This document shows, piece after piece, positions 17,001 through 24,039 of a stretch of 64,000 nucleotides of DNA. Source of the stretch: an uncultured Bacteroidales bacterium (lineage in GTDB: Bacteria > Bacteroidota > Bacteroidia > Bacteroidales > UBA932); contig CAMVMG010000001.1 of assembly GCA_947168525.1 (NCBI GenBank), positions 372,001 to 436,000 of the forward strand, written 5' to 3'. The notes beneath the pieces were generated by a model. It searched no databases, was not told where the DNA came from, and saw nothing but the letters and a program-made list of their open reading frames with translations. The translations under genes were made by a program, and so were the position numbers. How positions within the stretch are numbered: the stretch's first letter is position 1; each line of letters starts with the position of its first letter.

Positions 17001-18039
17001 CGGCGCATGGCCTGCCTATGCTACTCCTCCTACCCTCATCGCCTTCAACATGGGTGTCAATGTTACTTGGCTTGCCGCTGCTGATGCTGAGAACGTAGCT
17101 GACGTGCTCGTAGCCTGGGCTCCTGCCGCTACTCCTACCGCTGCCCAACTTGCTGATATCACCAACTACGAGGTAGTTGCCTGGATCCGCAACGACGGTG
17201 CCGCTGCCGGTCAGTACAACAACATGAACTACAACGAGCAGAGCCAGCTCGCCAAGGATCTCCTGAACACCAACGCATTCTATGCTTACATTGGTGCTAC
17301 CGGTAGCATCTGCGCTGCTCCTGCCACGATCCATGATGTGAAGATCCGCTTCGACGGCAAGTTCTACTTCAAGGCCGACTTCCTCCGTCCCGTGAGCATC
17401 GAGACCCTGTCTCCGAAGAACTTCCGCGATGCTGTTGACTTCGGTAATGAAGGTTCCTACCTCCGTTACGAGGATATCGTCCGTCCTTTCGACTGGCGTC
17501 TCACCTGGAACGGTTACAACTCTCACTTCGACAACGGTCATGACAATTACTGGAACTTCTACGGTATCGATCCTAACCCTGGTACCGTTGGTACTCCTGG
17601 TAACTTCATCATCCACGCCGACCTCGACGGTGCCAAGTGCACCCTGGGTGGTACGCTGGCTGCTCCGGTGGATGTTCCTGTAACCATCGTTCTCCAGGCC
17701 AACGAAATCAACAACGATATGAACTATGCAGTATATGCATGGGATACCGTGAACAACCCGACTCCTCTCACCGCCGCCAACGACGCTGACTGGTACACCG
17801 ATCTGGCTGGTGTGAACACCAAGGTTTACTCCTACAACCGCACCACTGCCACTCCGCTCGAGTACACCCTCACCGCTGCTGATATCGCTGCCAAGAAGCA
17901 GTCTCAGTACGGCTGGCTGACCTACAACAACAATGGTACTGCCGTTCAGGCCTTCGACATCATTGTTCCGATGTATGTCTACTACAAGTGGGGTAAACTC
18001 GTGACCAAGGTTACCATCCACGTAGATGCTACGATCTAA
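14059..18039 (+). CDS. giant surface lipoprotein with coiled-coil and collagen-like N-terminus (DUF4988-type)
   Basis: 1326 residues. A lipoprotein signal ends at Cys24 (AGAVSC). Then come a short coiled coil (LEDLSKKVTNLEGKLGQL), a DUF4988-like segment (ITSVTPVAGGIQVTT) and two collagen-like Gly-x-y blocks made almost only of GKDG units. The remaining 1180 or so residues are rich in N, T, D, A, Y and W and are predicted to be mostly beta; I recognise no domain there. It is probably an outer-membrane or surface-exposed filament-like or adhesive protein. Codon use differs from neighbours: many GGT, GCT, GTT and CGT codons, and no TTA, CTA or TCA in the body of the gene, as expected for very high expression. 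It follows the OmpA gene and is closed by a strong terminator. Confidence 0.85.
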   Translation: MNKHFKFILAGAAVIAGLAGAVSCQDLKGELEDLSKKVTNLEGKLGQLESAINAGDVITSVTPVAGGIQVTTKNGTYTITNGKDGVDGKDGKDGTDGKDGSVVTIGANGNWFIDGVDTGLAAQGKDGKDGKDGKDGKDGKDGAPGTATDEIYFVPNAATGNFDKYVNGKKVEYSPVVSFLAPGTITAVWDGSKLTLSGVKDAEGNPTTVTLDCLKELKSLVTVPHAYYEGAEAVVYQHMKYQPLDWAAGFGKDHHTANVSDEYQAGRVDATGAVVYEHIYPLMKVQYYVNPENADLSNLELTPILEKDLVYYQTRTASAGLGVTIDHFGEGVRGGRRTLDVYYRVVGDAAIVDALSTPAAPAASNISALALEAKTTGVAVTSDYAALYKQDLNDIRIVDPKAVANAKFRVGAANETVYRPGPTRPRTSDAMLTGIGNGRVTGRAVALNDEHYRRTIYGMNFTRAAAPELQDPDAWIVENTDPAYTAALEAAGVRKPNYRDPNANNVHLSADTVVVYSNRNFDLMKIVAAHNWTGANDPYTKIDDLTVLGGPFGTGANGTGNCTLDELTNEQLSNLGLKWRFETVMNYAAGDPLTYQENFVWLNTSGNHKVEVDPSDPAAKVLFLTHAFTVGDDTPSVASIGRHPVIRVSLIDPNHLDAAGQPNVVEAAYVKVLIVADAVDPTVAGIPYDFHVLNSEGWYELPPIDVFHQTTPVTKYPNPIGFNCTNGFNGTTTVQWTNETIYDTYGDKITFHTNYVFNAMNVGDPGYTAYNFNTNTGELGTVSEIIVPNPATGATHVINWIITPDEVWDIASRLPETEPVREIKRHCTYTYGGNVITIELKVKIARFEAIFDLYSNDVPASSDYIEQYWEPHWGQAKFAATAYHVATPAASPNPGYNDPDYDTFVNDINASFITNNGSMGALYPAGTLKVGKDTDGNGTKDVWAHTIKYFFHPQNEVGTPKNFSDGLNTVNNVYIRRAKFTGAWPAYATPPTLIAFNMGVNVTWLAAADAENVADVLVAWAPAATPTAAQLADITNYEVVAWIRNDGAAAGQYNNMNYNEQSQLAKDLLNTNAFYAYIGATGSICAAPATIHDVKIRFDGKFYFKADFLRPVSIETLSPKNFRDAVDFGNEGSYLRYEDIVRPFDWRLTWNGYNSHFDNGHDNYWNFYGIDPNPGTVGTPGNFIIHADLDGAKCTLGGTLAAPVDVPVTIVLQANEINNDMNYAVYAWDTVNNPTPLTAANDADWYTDLAGVNTKVYSYNRTTATPLEYTLTAADIAAKKQSQYGWLTYNNNGTAVQAFDIIVPMYVYYKWGKLVTKVTIHVDATI
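14302..14361 (+). repeat. collagen-like Gly-x-y repeat block 1
   Basis: Near-exact 9-base units GGTAAGGAC with variants, encoding GKDG/GVDG/GTDG. A clear tandem repeat that may vary in length between strains. Confidence 0.8.
14428..14496 (+). repeat. collagen-like Gly-x-y repeat block 2
   Basis: Seven consecutive 9-base GGTAA(A/G)GA(C/T) units and a closing GAPG. Same unit as block 1, separated from it by a non-repeated segment. Confidence 0.8.
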
Positions 18040-18055
18040 TCTTGATACCTAATAC

Positions 18056-18092
18056 GAAAGGAGGGCGTGTCGCGAGGCACGCCCTTCTTTTT
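18056..18092 (+). terminator. rho-independent terminator of the giant lipoprotein gene
   Basis: GGGCGTG (18063-18069) and CACGCCC (18078-18084) with an 8-base loop, then TTCTTTTT. It begins about 20 bases after the stop codon. Confidence 0.9.
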
Positions 18093-18397
18093 ATTCCTTG
18101 TTCCCCAATGATTTGTCGAACAGCCGCATGGCGGTGGTCTTTTCTTCGGAGACAATGTCAATGTAGGGTTTCATGGACTTATAGTCGCTGTGTCCAGTCC
18201 ATTTCATCACCAGTACGGGAGGAATGCCTATCGAGAGGGCATAACAGATGAAGGTTTTGCGGGCGCAATGAGAGTTGATGCATCATTTTTACCGTGGAGC
18301 GTTCCCATTGGTTGGCTATACGCTGTTCTTGGATAAACTGTTCTACCCGTTCGGCTACGGAGACCGGGGATGTCTCCGCAAAACTAGAGTCTTGCAT
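18091..18397 (-). pseudogene. tyrosine recombinase (integrase) remnant with internal deletion
   Basis: The 3' part (18091 to about 18280) encodes the last quarter of a Bacteroidetes tyrosine recombinase: SHCARKTFICYALS with the second catalytic Arg, WTGHSDYKSM with the catalytic His, and KPYIDI with the nucleophile Tyr, ending LFDKSLGNKE. Just upstream, in another frame up to 18397, is a piece of the SAM-like core-binding domain (VAERVEQFIQEQ, WERSTVKMM). The middle of the gene, including the first catalytic Arg, is gone and the frame is shifted at the junction around 18280. The enzyme cannot work. It marks an old mobile-element insertion that has been mostly deleted. Confidence 0.8.
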
Positions 18398-18518
18398 AAT
18401 TACGTTTTTGGGAAGTCAGTTTAAAGAATAAACTATGGATTGATACAAAGGGTCAGAGAAAGAAAACAGCCATGACCCCAGAAAAGGGAACATGGCATAA
18501 TTGAATGTAAAGTGTCCT

Positions 18519-18917
18519 CTATTTAGTTTTTTTAGCCTCTTTGATATTTGCCTTCAGAAAGAGTACAGCCGGATTGGGAATGCCGTTGCTGTAAACGTAA
18601 AAAGTCAGGCTCATGTTTTCGTTGGGCCCGTTAGCCTGATAAGTGATTTTGATTTCGCCTTTTTCACCCGGAGCAATCTCTTCCTTTGGCCAGGATGCGG
18701 TTGTGCAGACGCAGGGTTCGGAAACAACCTGGATCTGCAGCGGCAACAGGCCGGCATTGGTGAAGGGATATACAACCGTGTAAACTTTTTCAGAAACGTG
18801 GATGGTTCCCAGGCTTTGGGTGTTATTGTCAAACACAAGCGTTTTCTTGGGCTGGGCCGCAAGAGGAACCAAGCTGCAGAAAAGTACGAATACGAATGAA
18901 ATCAAAAATCGTTTCAT
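18519..18917 (-). CDS. exported DUF1573 protein
   Basis: 132 residues with a signal peptide (MKRFLISFVFVLFCSLVPLAAQ) and one DUF1573 domain: LVFDNNTQSLGTI, VYTVVYPFTNAG, PLQIQVVSEPCVCTTASWP with the conserved CxC, and EKGEIKITYQ. DUF1573 forms an immunoglobulin-like fold and is abundant in Bacteroidetes; its function is unknown. It has its own promoter and sits between the integrase remnant and the repeat scar, so it may have come with the element. Confidence 0.85.
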   Translation of the reverse strand: MKRFLISFVFVLFCSLVPLAAQPKKTLVFDNNTQSLGTIHVSEKVYTVVYPFTNAGLLPLQIQVVSEPCVCTTASWPKEEIAPGEKGEIKITYQANGPNENMSLTFYVYSNGIPNPAVLFLKANIKEAKKTK

Positions 18918-18937
18918 AACAGGTTTCTATTCATTGG

Positions 18938-18968
18938 CAAAGGTATACAATTTCAAGACCAAAACAAA
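18938..18968 (-). promoter_or_regulatory. promoter of the DUF1573 gene
   Basis: TACCTTTG (18938-18945) and TTTG (18965-18968) on the minus strand, 19 bases apart. Confidence 0.65.
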
Positions 18969-19064
18969 TAGTGTAGCCGGAAGATTGCTTCTGGCTACAA
19001 GGTTTTATCAAAAAACGTTCCTGGTGGAAACCACCAGGAACGAATTGAATAAGTTAGCAGAGAA

Positions 19065-19240
19065 TTAACGAGAGTGTTCGGAGGAAAGGATCTTGATGTT
19101 CTCCTTGCCGGATACCTTGCTGATGCCAGTAATTGTTACAGTAACATCATACTTTGCAGTTCTATCCTGCTGGACATCGGCATAGCCCGTAACCGTGATG
19201 TTTACGTCGGTGTGGTTACCGAGCCACTTGTATATATTTG
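19065..19240 (-). pseudogene. fragment of an OmpA C-terminal domain fused to unrelated sequence
   Basis: Bases 19170-19230 repeat 61 bases of the OmpA porin gene (13741-13801) with only two differences and encode KWLGNHTDVNITVTGYADVQ. Beyond that the frame runs on for about 35 residues (ending NIKILSSEHSR) with no likeness to OmpA, then stops at 19065. On the other side the homology stops next to a palindromic repeat. This looks like a piece of an OmpA paralog captured by recombination. No promoter is visible. Confidence 0.6.
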
Positions 19241-19299
19241 CCCCAGCCATGTTGCGGTCCAGAACGCGCTGCAAGGCTGAAAACCGTGGCAACATGGCC
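19241..19299. repeat. palindromic repeat, copy 1
   Basis: A 59-base unit whose ends carry a 10-bp inverted repeat GCCATGTTGC / GCAACATGGC. It is identical to copy 2 except for one base (T for C near 19278). Confidence 0.85.
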
Positions 19300-19324
19300 C
19301 GGAAACCAGTGCCAGTGGCGGAAT

Positions 19325-19383
19325 CCCCAGCCATGTTGCGGTCCAGAACGCGCTGCAAGGCCGAAAACCGTGGCAACATGGCC
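19325..19383. repeat. palindromic repeat, copy 2
   Basis: Same 59-base unit in the same orientation, 84 bases after copy 1, with a 25-base spacer between the copies. Near-perfect identity points to recent duplication or active homogenisation. Confidence 0.85.
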
Positions 19384-19587
19384 GTTGTACTATGTTGTTC
19401 TGCTACCCAAAACCTTCAATAGGTACTGGACAGCGTATAATAGACGCACCCGCGAATGGAAGTGCTTGATTTATAGTATTTTGCGAGATTTGCTTTAGGT
19501 GGTTTGGCCGAAAGGAAAACATGCAATGCGCGAGCAATCAATCACTTGCGTTCACGCGGGAGAATCCGGGCTGTGTTCTTCGGCCAC
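19384..19587. other. region without a recognisable gene
   Basis: Together with the repeats this makes about 440 bases without an intact gene. Short open frames exist on the plus strand but have no promoter, no family likeness and odd composition. I see no RNA gene here. Confidence 0.5.
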
Positions 19588-19620
19588 AAAAAACGCCGTG
19601 CCCCGAAGGACACGGCGTTC
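19588..19620 (-). terminator. rho-independent terminator of gltX
   Basis: Arms AACGCCGTG (19592-19600) and CACGGCGTT (19611-19619) with a 10-base loop; on the minus strand the stem is followed by TTTTT. It lies about 65 bases after the gltX stop. Confidence 0.85.
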
Positions 19621-19682
19621 TGTTACTGCCCTTGACAGCGGGCACGGTGTGAGGCCCCGGCCTGGGGCCAAGGAAGGGGCCA

Positions 19683-21353
19683 CTAGATGCGACCCAGGGC
19701 TGAAGCGACAGCACTCATACGGCGGGCAAACTCCCGTCGGCCGATAAAGGACAGGATGGCGGCGATGCCAAGCCCGCTGGCGGCCCCTGTAAGGGCCAGG
19801 CGCAGGCTGTTCATCACCTTGCCCATCGGGTACTCCCGCATGCGGATATAGTCCGTTACGGCCGTTTCCAGGGCCTCCTGTGTCATGGGACCCTGGTAGG
19901 GGAGCAGGTCGTCAAAGCCGAAGTTGACCCCCGTGATGTACTGGCAAACCTCGAAGCAGTTCTCGTAGTGCTCGCTCTTCCAGAACTTGTCCACATCTTT
20001 CTGGACATATTCCTGAGGGGCCACAAACAGCGGTTTGGCGGCGTCCCACAGGTCGGCCACGAACGTGGCGCGCTCCCGGACCAGCTCTACGGCTTTTTCC
20101 ACGAACTCCCGGGTGAAGATCCGGTTCTGGAAATCTCCGCCCATGCCTTCGAAGGAGGCTCCTGCCGTGAGGGCACAGACCGGGCAGTCCACCACTTTGA
20201 TGTCCTGGTTTTCCAGGATAGGGATGAACAGGTCGGTCAGTTCTTCCACCGGTTTGGCGCGCAGATATTCCTTATTGAACCACTTGGCCTTTTCCGGATT
20301 GAACTTGGCACCGGCTTTCTGCACTTTGTCCAGTGAGAAGGCCTGGACAAGTTCTTCCAGGGTGAAGAGCTCCCGCTCGTCTCCGGGGTTCCAGCCCAGC
20401 ATGGCCAGCATGTTCACGAAGGCCTCCGGGAAATAACCGTCTTCGCGGTATCCGCGGGAGACCTCGCCGGTTTCCGGATTTTGCCAGCGGAGCGGGAACA
20501 CCGGGAATCCCAGTTTGTCGCCATCCCGCTTGGAAAGCTTGCCGTTGCCCACCGGCTTCAGCAGCAGGGAAAGATGCGCGAAGCGGGGCATGGTTTCTGT
20601 CCAGCCGAAGGCCTCGTACAGCAGATAGTGAAGCGGCAGGGAAGGCAGCCACTCCTCTCCGCGGATCACCTCCGTGATCTCCATCAGGTGGTCGTCCACG
20701 ATGTTGGCCAGATGGTAGGTGGGCAGTTCGTCGGCCCGTTTCCAGAGCACTTTGTCGTCCAGGGTATCGGTGTTCACCTCTACGTGTCCGCGGATGAGGT
20801 CATCCATTTTCACCACACGTCCTACTGGCATCTTGAAGCGCACCGTCCAGTCCATGGTACTTTCCAGGAGTTGCTTGACCTCGCTTTCCGGGAGGGTGAG
20901 GGAGTTGCGCAACTGCATGCGGGAAACGGCGTTGTAGATGAAGGTTTCCCCTTTGGCCTCGGCCGATTTCCGGCAGGCATCCAGTTCCTCCGCCGTGTCG
21001 AAGGCGTAATAGGCCCAGCCGGCTGCCACCAGTTCCTCTGCGTATTGCCGATAGATGGCGCGGCGCTGGCTTTGCCTGTACGGGGCGTGCGGATGCCGCT
21101 CGCTGGCGGTTTCCACCACTTTTCCCTCCTGGACACCCTCGTCCGGGACAATGCCGCACCAGGCAAGGGCTTCTATGATATACTCTTCTGCTCCGGGAAC
21201 AAAGCGGTGGGAGTCGGTGTCTTCTATTCGGAGGATGAAATCGCCGCCCTTCTGCTTGGCATACAGGTAGTTGTACAAAGCGGTGCGGACTCCGCCCATA
21301 TGGAGCGGTCCGGTGGGGGAGGGAGCGAATCTTACGCGCGTTCTTCTTTCCAT
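19683..21353 (-). CDS. gltX: glutamate--tRNA ligase
   Basis: 556 residues, class I aminoacyl-tRNA synthetase. The HIGH-type motif appears as FAPSPTGPLHMGGVRTALYN and the KMSKS-type motif as GKLSKRDGD. It charges tRNA-Glu in the cytoplasm. It is about 50 residues longer than common Bacteroides versions; some of the extra length is after the GVQEGKVVETASERHPH stretch and at the C-terminus. The start at 21353 (MERRTRVRF) matches the family; an ATG four codons upstream at 21365 is possible and would lie ten bases from the -7 element. A separate promoter precedes the gene although truB lies upstream on the same strand. Confidence 0.95.
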   Translation of the reverse strand: MERRTRVRFAPSPTGPLHMGGVRTALYNYLYAKQKGGDFILRIEDTDSHRFVPGAEEYIIEALAWCGIVPDEGVQEGKVVETASERHPHAPYRQSQRRAIYRQYAEELVAAGWAYYAFDTAEELDACRKSAEAKGETFIYNAVSRMQLRNSLTLPESEVKQLLESTMDWTVRFKMPVGRVVKMDDLIRGHVEVNTDTLDDKVLWKRADELPTYHLANIVDDHLMEITEVIRGEEWLPSLPLHYLLYEAFGWTETMPRFAHLSLLLKPVGNGKLSKRDGDKLGFPVFPLRWQNPETGEVSRGYREDGYFPEAFVNMLAMLGWNPGDERELFTLEELVQAFSLDKVQKAGAKFNPEKAKWFNKEYLRAKPVEELTDLFIPILENQDIKVVDCPVCALTAGASFEGMGGDFQNRIFTREFVEKAVELVRERATFVADLWDAAKPLFVAPQEYVQKDVDKFWKSEHYENCFEVCQYITGVNFGFDDLLPYQGPMTQEALETAVTDYIRMREYPMGKVMNSLRLALTGAASGLGIAAILSFIGRREFARRMSAVASALGRI

Positions 21354-21375
21354 TCCAAAATGCATTTAAATCGTG

Positions 21376-21383
21376 CAAAGATA
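21376..21383 (-). promoter_or_regulatory. -7 element of gltX
   Basis: TATCTTTG on the minus strand, 10 bases before the ATG at 21365 and 22 before the preferred ATG at 21353. Confidence 0.6.
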
Positions 21384-21408
21384 GTGATTTCTGGGGGAAT
21401 CTCCCAGC

Positions 21409-22350
21409 TTAGAGCGCCAACAGTTCCAGGGCCTTCTCTACAGACAGGGCTTCTTCTACGCGGAAATCCCCGCTGCGGGAGCGGACCAGGCCGCCCAGAT
21501 GGGCCCCGCTCCCGAGTGCCTCGCCCAGGTCGCGGGCAAACGCCCGGATGTAAGTCCCTTTGGAACAGACAATTCTCACAACCGCCTCCGGCAGCCCCAG
21601 GGCCGACGTGTCCGCCACATGGATTCGGGCCGATGCCGTTCCTCCCGCCACCGTAGCAGGTGCCCCTCCGGAAGGACAGGGGATTCCTTCCGCATCGGCC
21701 TTTTCTTTTGCGAAAGGAATCCCCTGTCCTTCCGGAGGGGCGGATGTTCCGGCGAACCGTTCATCGGCAGGGATAAAATCCAGCAGTTCCAGCTCCGAGA
21801 TTACGATGCGGCTGGTGTGAAGCGTCTCCAGTGCGGCGGAATCAATCTCTGATAAGTTCCCGGCCTTGTACAGTTTCCGGGCCACTTCATAGGCCCTGAC
21901 TCCGTCTACGGACTTGGCGCTGAAAAGGGGCGCTACCTGCTCCTGCTCGCCCAGAAAACCCTGCAGCGCCTCTTCTACGCCGGCCCGGGTAATATGGGCA
22001 TAGGGGAAGTGGCGGTCCGGCTCCTTCTCCAGATCATAAGAGGGCGTGGTGGCTCCGAAGCGGATGCGGGCAATGTACTCCTTGTCGTGGTCCTGCAGTC
22101 GCTGCGCCTGTTTGCAGGCCGCTCCGATGCAGACCAGCAGTACGCCCGTCGCCAGCGGGTCCAGCGTTCCGGCGTGGCCCACTTTCAGGTTCTTCTTCCG
22201 GAAATGCCGGAAGGCGGCGAACTTGAGTTTCCGGATCACGTCGGCCGATGTCCACCGGTACGGCTTATCTACCGGAACGACAATGCCTTCCGGGTAGTCG
22301 GCTATGTCGTGGGAGAGGAGGGTTCCCGCCCGCGGCACCAGATAGCTCAT
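21409..22350 (-). CDS. truB: tRNA pseudouridine(55) synthase, with in-frame palindromic insertion
   Basis: 313 residues; relatives in the Bacteroidales are nearer 240. The catalytic Asp64 lies in GHAGTLDPLATGVLL, and the conserved C-terminal part VRIVCSKGTYIRAFARDLG is intact. The enzyme makes pseudouridine 55 in the T-loop of tRNAs. Between LELLDF and VRIVCSKG there is an insertion of about 55 residues. About half of it (residues 204-230) is encoded by a 28-bp perfect inverted repeat with a 24-base loop. The inserted peptide is rich in G, P, A, K and E and should form an exposed loop. The 3' neighbour is gltX; the 5' end overlaps rpiB by four bases. Confidence 0.95.
   Translation of the reverse strand: MSYLVPRAGTLLSHDIADYPEGIVVPVDKPYRWTSADVIRKLKFAAFRHFRKKNLKVGHAGTLDPLATGVLLVCIGAACKQAQRLQDHDKEYIARIRFGATTPSYDLEKEPDRHFPYAHITRAGVEEALQGFLGEQEQVAPLFSAKSVDGVRAYEVARKLYKAGNLSEIDSAALETLHTSRIVISELELLDFIPADERFAGTSAPPEGQGIPFAKEKADAEGIPCPSGGAPATVAGGTASARIHVADTSALGLPEAVVRIVCSKGTYIRAFARDLGEALGSGAHLGGLVRSRSGDFRVEEALSVEKALELLAL
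21662..21741. repeat. palindromic element inside truB
   Basis: Arms 21662-21689 and 21714-21741 are perfect inverted repeats of 28 bases; the loop is 24 bases and includes GCATCGGCC. The element is in frame and is read as protein. Positions 21692-21714 share 19 of 23 bases with the element in rsmH, read from the other strand. Confidence 0.85.
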
Positions 22351-22778
22351 CGGCAGGGCATCTTGTCGATCCGGCGCTGGTGACGACCGCCTTCAAAGTC
22401 GGTGTCCAGCCACATCCGGACGATGGAGGATGCCACCCGGTAACTGATGAAACGGGCCGGGAGCACCAGTACATTGGCGTTGTTGTGGGCGGCCACCAGC
22501 CTTCCCACTTCCGAGTTCCAGGCCAGGCCGGCCCGGATGCCCTGGTGCTTGTTCAAGGTGATGGCCATTCCGTTTCCGGTTCCGCAGAGGGCGATGCCCA
22601 GGTCCACTTCACCCCGTTCCACGGCCGATGCCAGGGGATGGGCAAAGTCGGGATAATCCACACTCACCTGAGTGTCTGTCCCGAAGTTGACCACTTCGAT
22701 GCCGCGTTTTTGCAGCATCTGGATCAGTTTGAACTTGTACTCCACGCCAGCGTGGTCGTTGCAGATTCCAATTCTCAT
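22347..22778 (-). CDS. rpiB: ribose-5-phosphate isomerase B / RpiB-LacAB family
   Basis: 143 residues. Family motifs are complete: ICNDHAGVEYK at the N-terminus, DYPDFAHPLA, the active-site stretch IALCGTGNGMAITLNK with Cys, and NNANVLVLPARFIS. It interconverts ribose 5-phosphate and ribulose 5-phosphate in the pentose phosphate pathway. It overlaps truB by four bases and starts four bases after ftsZ stops, so it belongs to the tail of the dcw transcript. Confidence 0.93.
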   Translation of the reverse strand: MRIGICNDHAGVEYKFKLIQMLQKRGIEVVNFGTDTQVSVDYPDFAHPLASAVERGEVDLGIALCGTGNGMAITLNKHQGIRAGLAWNSEVGRLVAAHNNANVLVLPARFISYRVASSIVRMWLDTDFEGGRHQRRIDKMPCR

Positions 22779-22782
22779 AGTC

Positions 22783-24036
22783 TTATTTCTTTTCGCTGTG
22801 TGCCCGTCTCAAGGCGGGGATATTCTCCAGGTCTCCGATATTCTGGCCGGGCTCCACGCACAGGGCCGGCCGGTGGTCCTGGGCAAAATTGAAATGCCGG
22901 GCATTGTCGGAATTGTTATAGCCAATCTTGATGGTCTCGGCTCCGGAAGGGAGCGTGACTTCGGCGCCGTGGTTGGACAGGTCCCACTGGAAGTTCTCGT
23001 CGATGATTACCAGGTTTCCCAGGTCCTTGTTCAGCCCAAGGCCGCCCAGGTCCATGTCGAACCCGGTGACGATGGCCGTGATGCGCACCTTGTCGCCGAA
23101 CTCGGGGTCGTCGTCCCAGATGATACCCTTCTTGAAGTGGTTGGCGTCGCCGGTGTATTCCGAGATCATGTCGTCAATCTTCTCCAGGTCGCTCATCTTG
23201 GCACCCCGCTCATTGTTGCCGGTGGTGATGTTGATGAGCACGTTCTTGGCGGTCTTGAGGTCGAAGTCGTTCAGCAGCGGGCTCTCAAAGGCGCCGCGTA
23301 CGGCATCCTGCAGGCGGTCGTTGCCGGTTCCTTCCCCGCTTCCCATCAGCGCCATGCCGCTGTTGCGCATCATCTTGCACACGTCCTGGAAGTCTACGTT
23401 GATGTAGCCCGGGCAGCTGATCACCTCGATGATGCCCCGCACGGCGGTAGCCAGCACCTCGTCGGCCTTGGGGAAAGCTTCCTGGATCAGGGTGTCGCCG
23501 AAGAACTGGTACAGTTTCTCGTTGTTGATAATCAGCAGCGAGTCTACGTTCTTTTCCAGCTCGTGGATACCGTCCACGGCCTTGGACTGGCTCTCGTTGC
23601 CCTCGTTCTTGAAGGGGATGGTGACCACGGCCACGGTCAGGATGCCGCGGTCCTTGGCCATCTTGGCTATCACCGGAGAAGCGCCGGTGCCGGTGCCGCC
23701 ACCCATGCCTGCGGTGATGAAGAGCATCTGCGTGCCGCTGTCCAGCACTTTCCGGGCAATCTCTTCCTGGCTTTCCAGGGCGGCGTTGCGGCCGGCAGTG
23801 GGGTCGGTCCCGGCTCCCAGACCGTTCTGCCCCATCTGGATCTTGGTGGGGACCTCGCTGGTCTGCAGGGCCTGTGCGTCGGTGTTGCAAACGATGAAAC
23901 TGCAGCCCTGGATATTCTGCCTGTACATGTAGTTCACGGCATTGCAGCCGCCGCCACCTACGCCGATCACCTTGATCAGCGACTTTTCCTCTGTCCAGTC
24001 AGCAGGAGTGATGTTTTTGTTGATGTCGAATTCCAT
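22783..24036 (-). CDS. ftsZ: cell division protein FtsZ
   Basis: 417 residues. The tubulin signature GGGTGTGASPV, an N-terminal GVGGGGCNAVNYM and the T7-type loop region are all present. After the GTPase core there is a linker, then a C-terminal tail with NIPALRR, the peptide that binds FtsA and other partners. FtsZ polymerises into the Z ring at the division site. The gene follows ftsA by three bases. Confidence 0.98.
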   Translation of the reverse strand: MEFDINKNITPADWTEEKSLIKVIGVGGGGCNAVNYMYRQNIQGCSFIVCNTDAQALQTSEVPTKIQMGQNGLGAGTDPTAGRNAALESQEEIARKVLDSGTQMLFITAGMGGGTGTGASPVIAKMAKDRGILTVAVVTIPFKNEGNESQSKAVDGIHELEKNVDSLLIINNEKLYQFFGDTLIQEAFPKADEVLATAVRGIIEVISCPGYINVDFQDVCKMMRNSGMALMGSGEGTGNDRLQDAVRGAFESPLLNDFDLKTAKNVLINITTGNNERGAKMSDLEKIDDMISEYTGDANHFKKGIIWDDDPEFGDKVRITAIVTGFDMDLGGLGLNKDLGNLVIIDENFQWDLSNHGAEVTLPSGAETIKIGYNNSDNARHFNFAQDHRPALCVEPGQNIGDLENIPALRRAHSEKK

Positions 24037-24039
24037 GGC

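Noticed and set aside
14041..18021. A 1326-codon open frame antisense to the giant lipoprotein
   Set aside because: Its codons lie in register with the sense codons, so it stays open merely because the sense gene lacks TTA, CTA and TCA. It has no start signal, promoter or protein-like composition.
18042..18251. Short plus-strand frame after the giant lipoprotein
   Set aside because: Starts inside the terminator and is opposite the integrase remnant, which has clear family motifs on the other strand.
19241..19383. Integron attC sites or a CRISPR array
   Set aside because: The inverted ends do not match the attC core sites, only two units exist, and no integrase or Cas gene is near; the nearby recombinase remnant is of another type.
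19499..19747. Short plus-strand frame in the scar region
   Set aside because: Runs across the gltX terminator and into the gltX 3' end, with no promoter and no family likeness.
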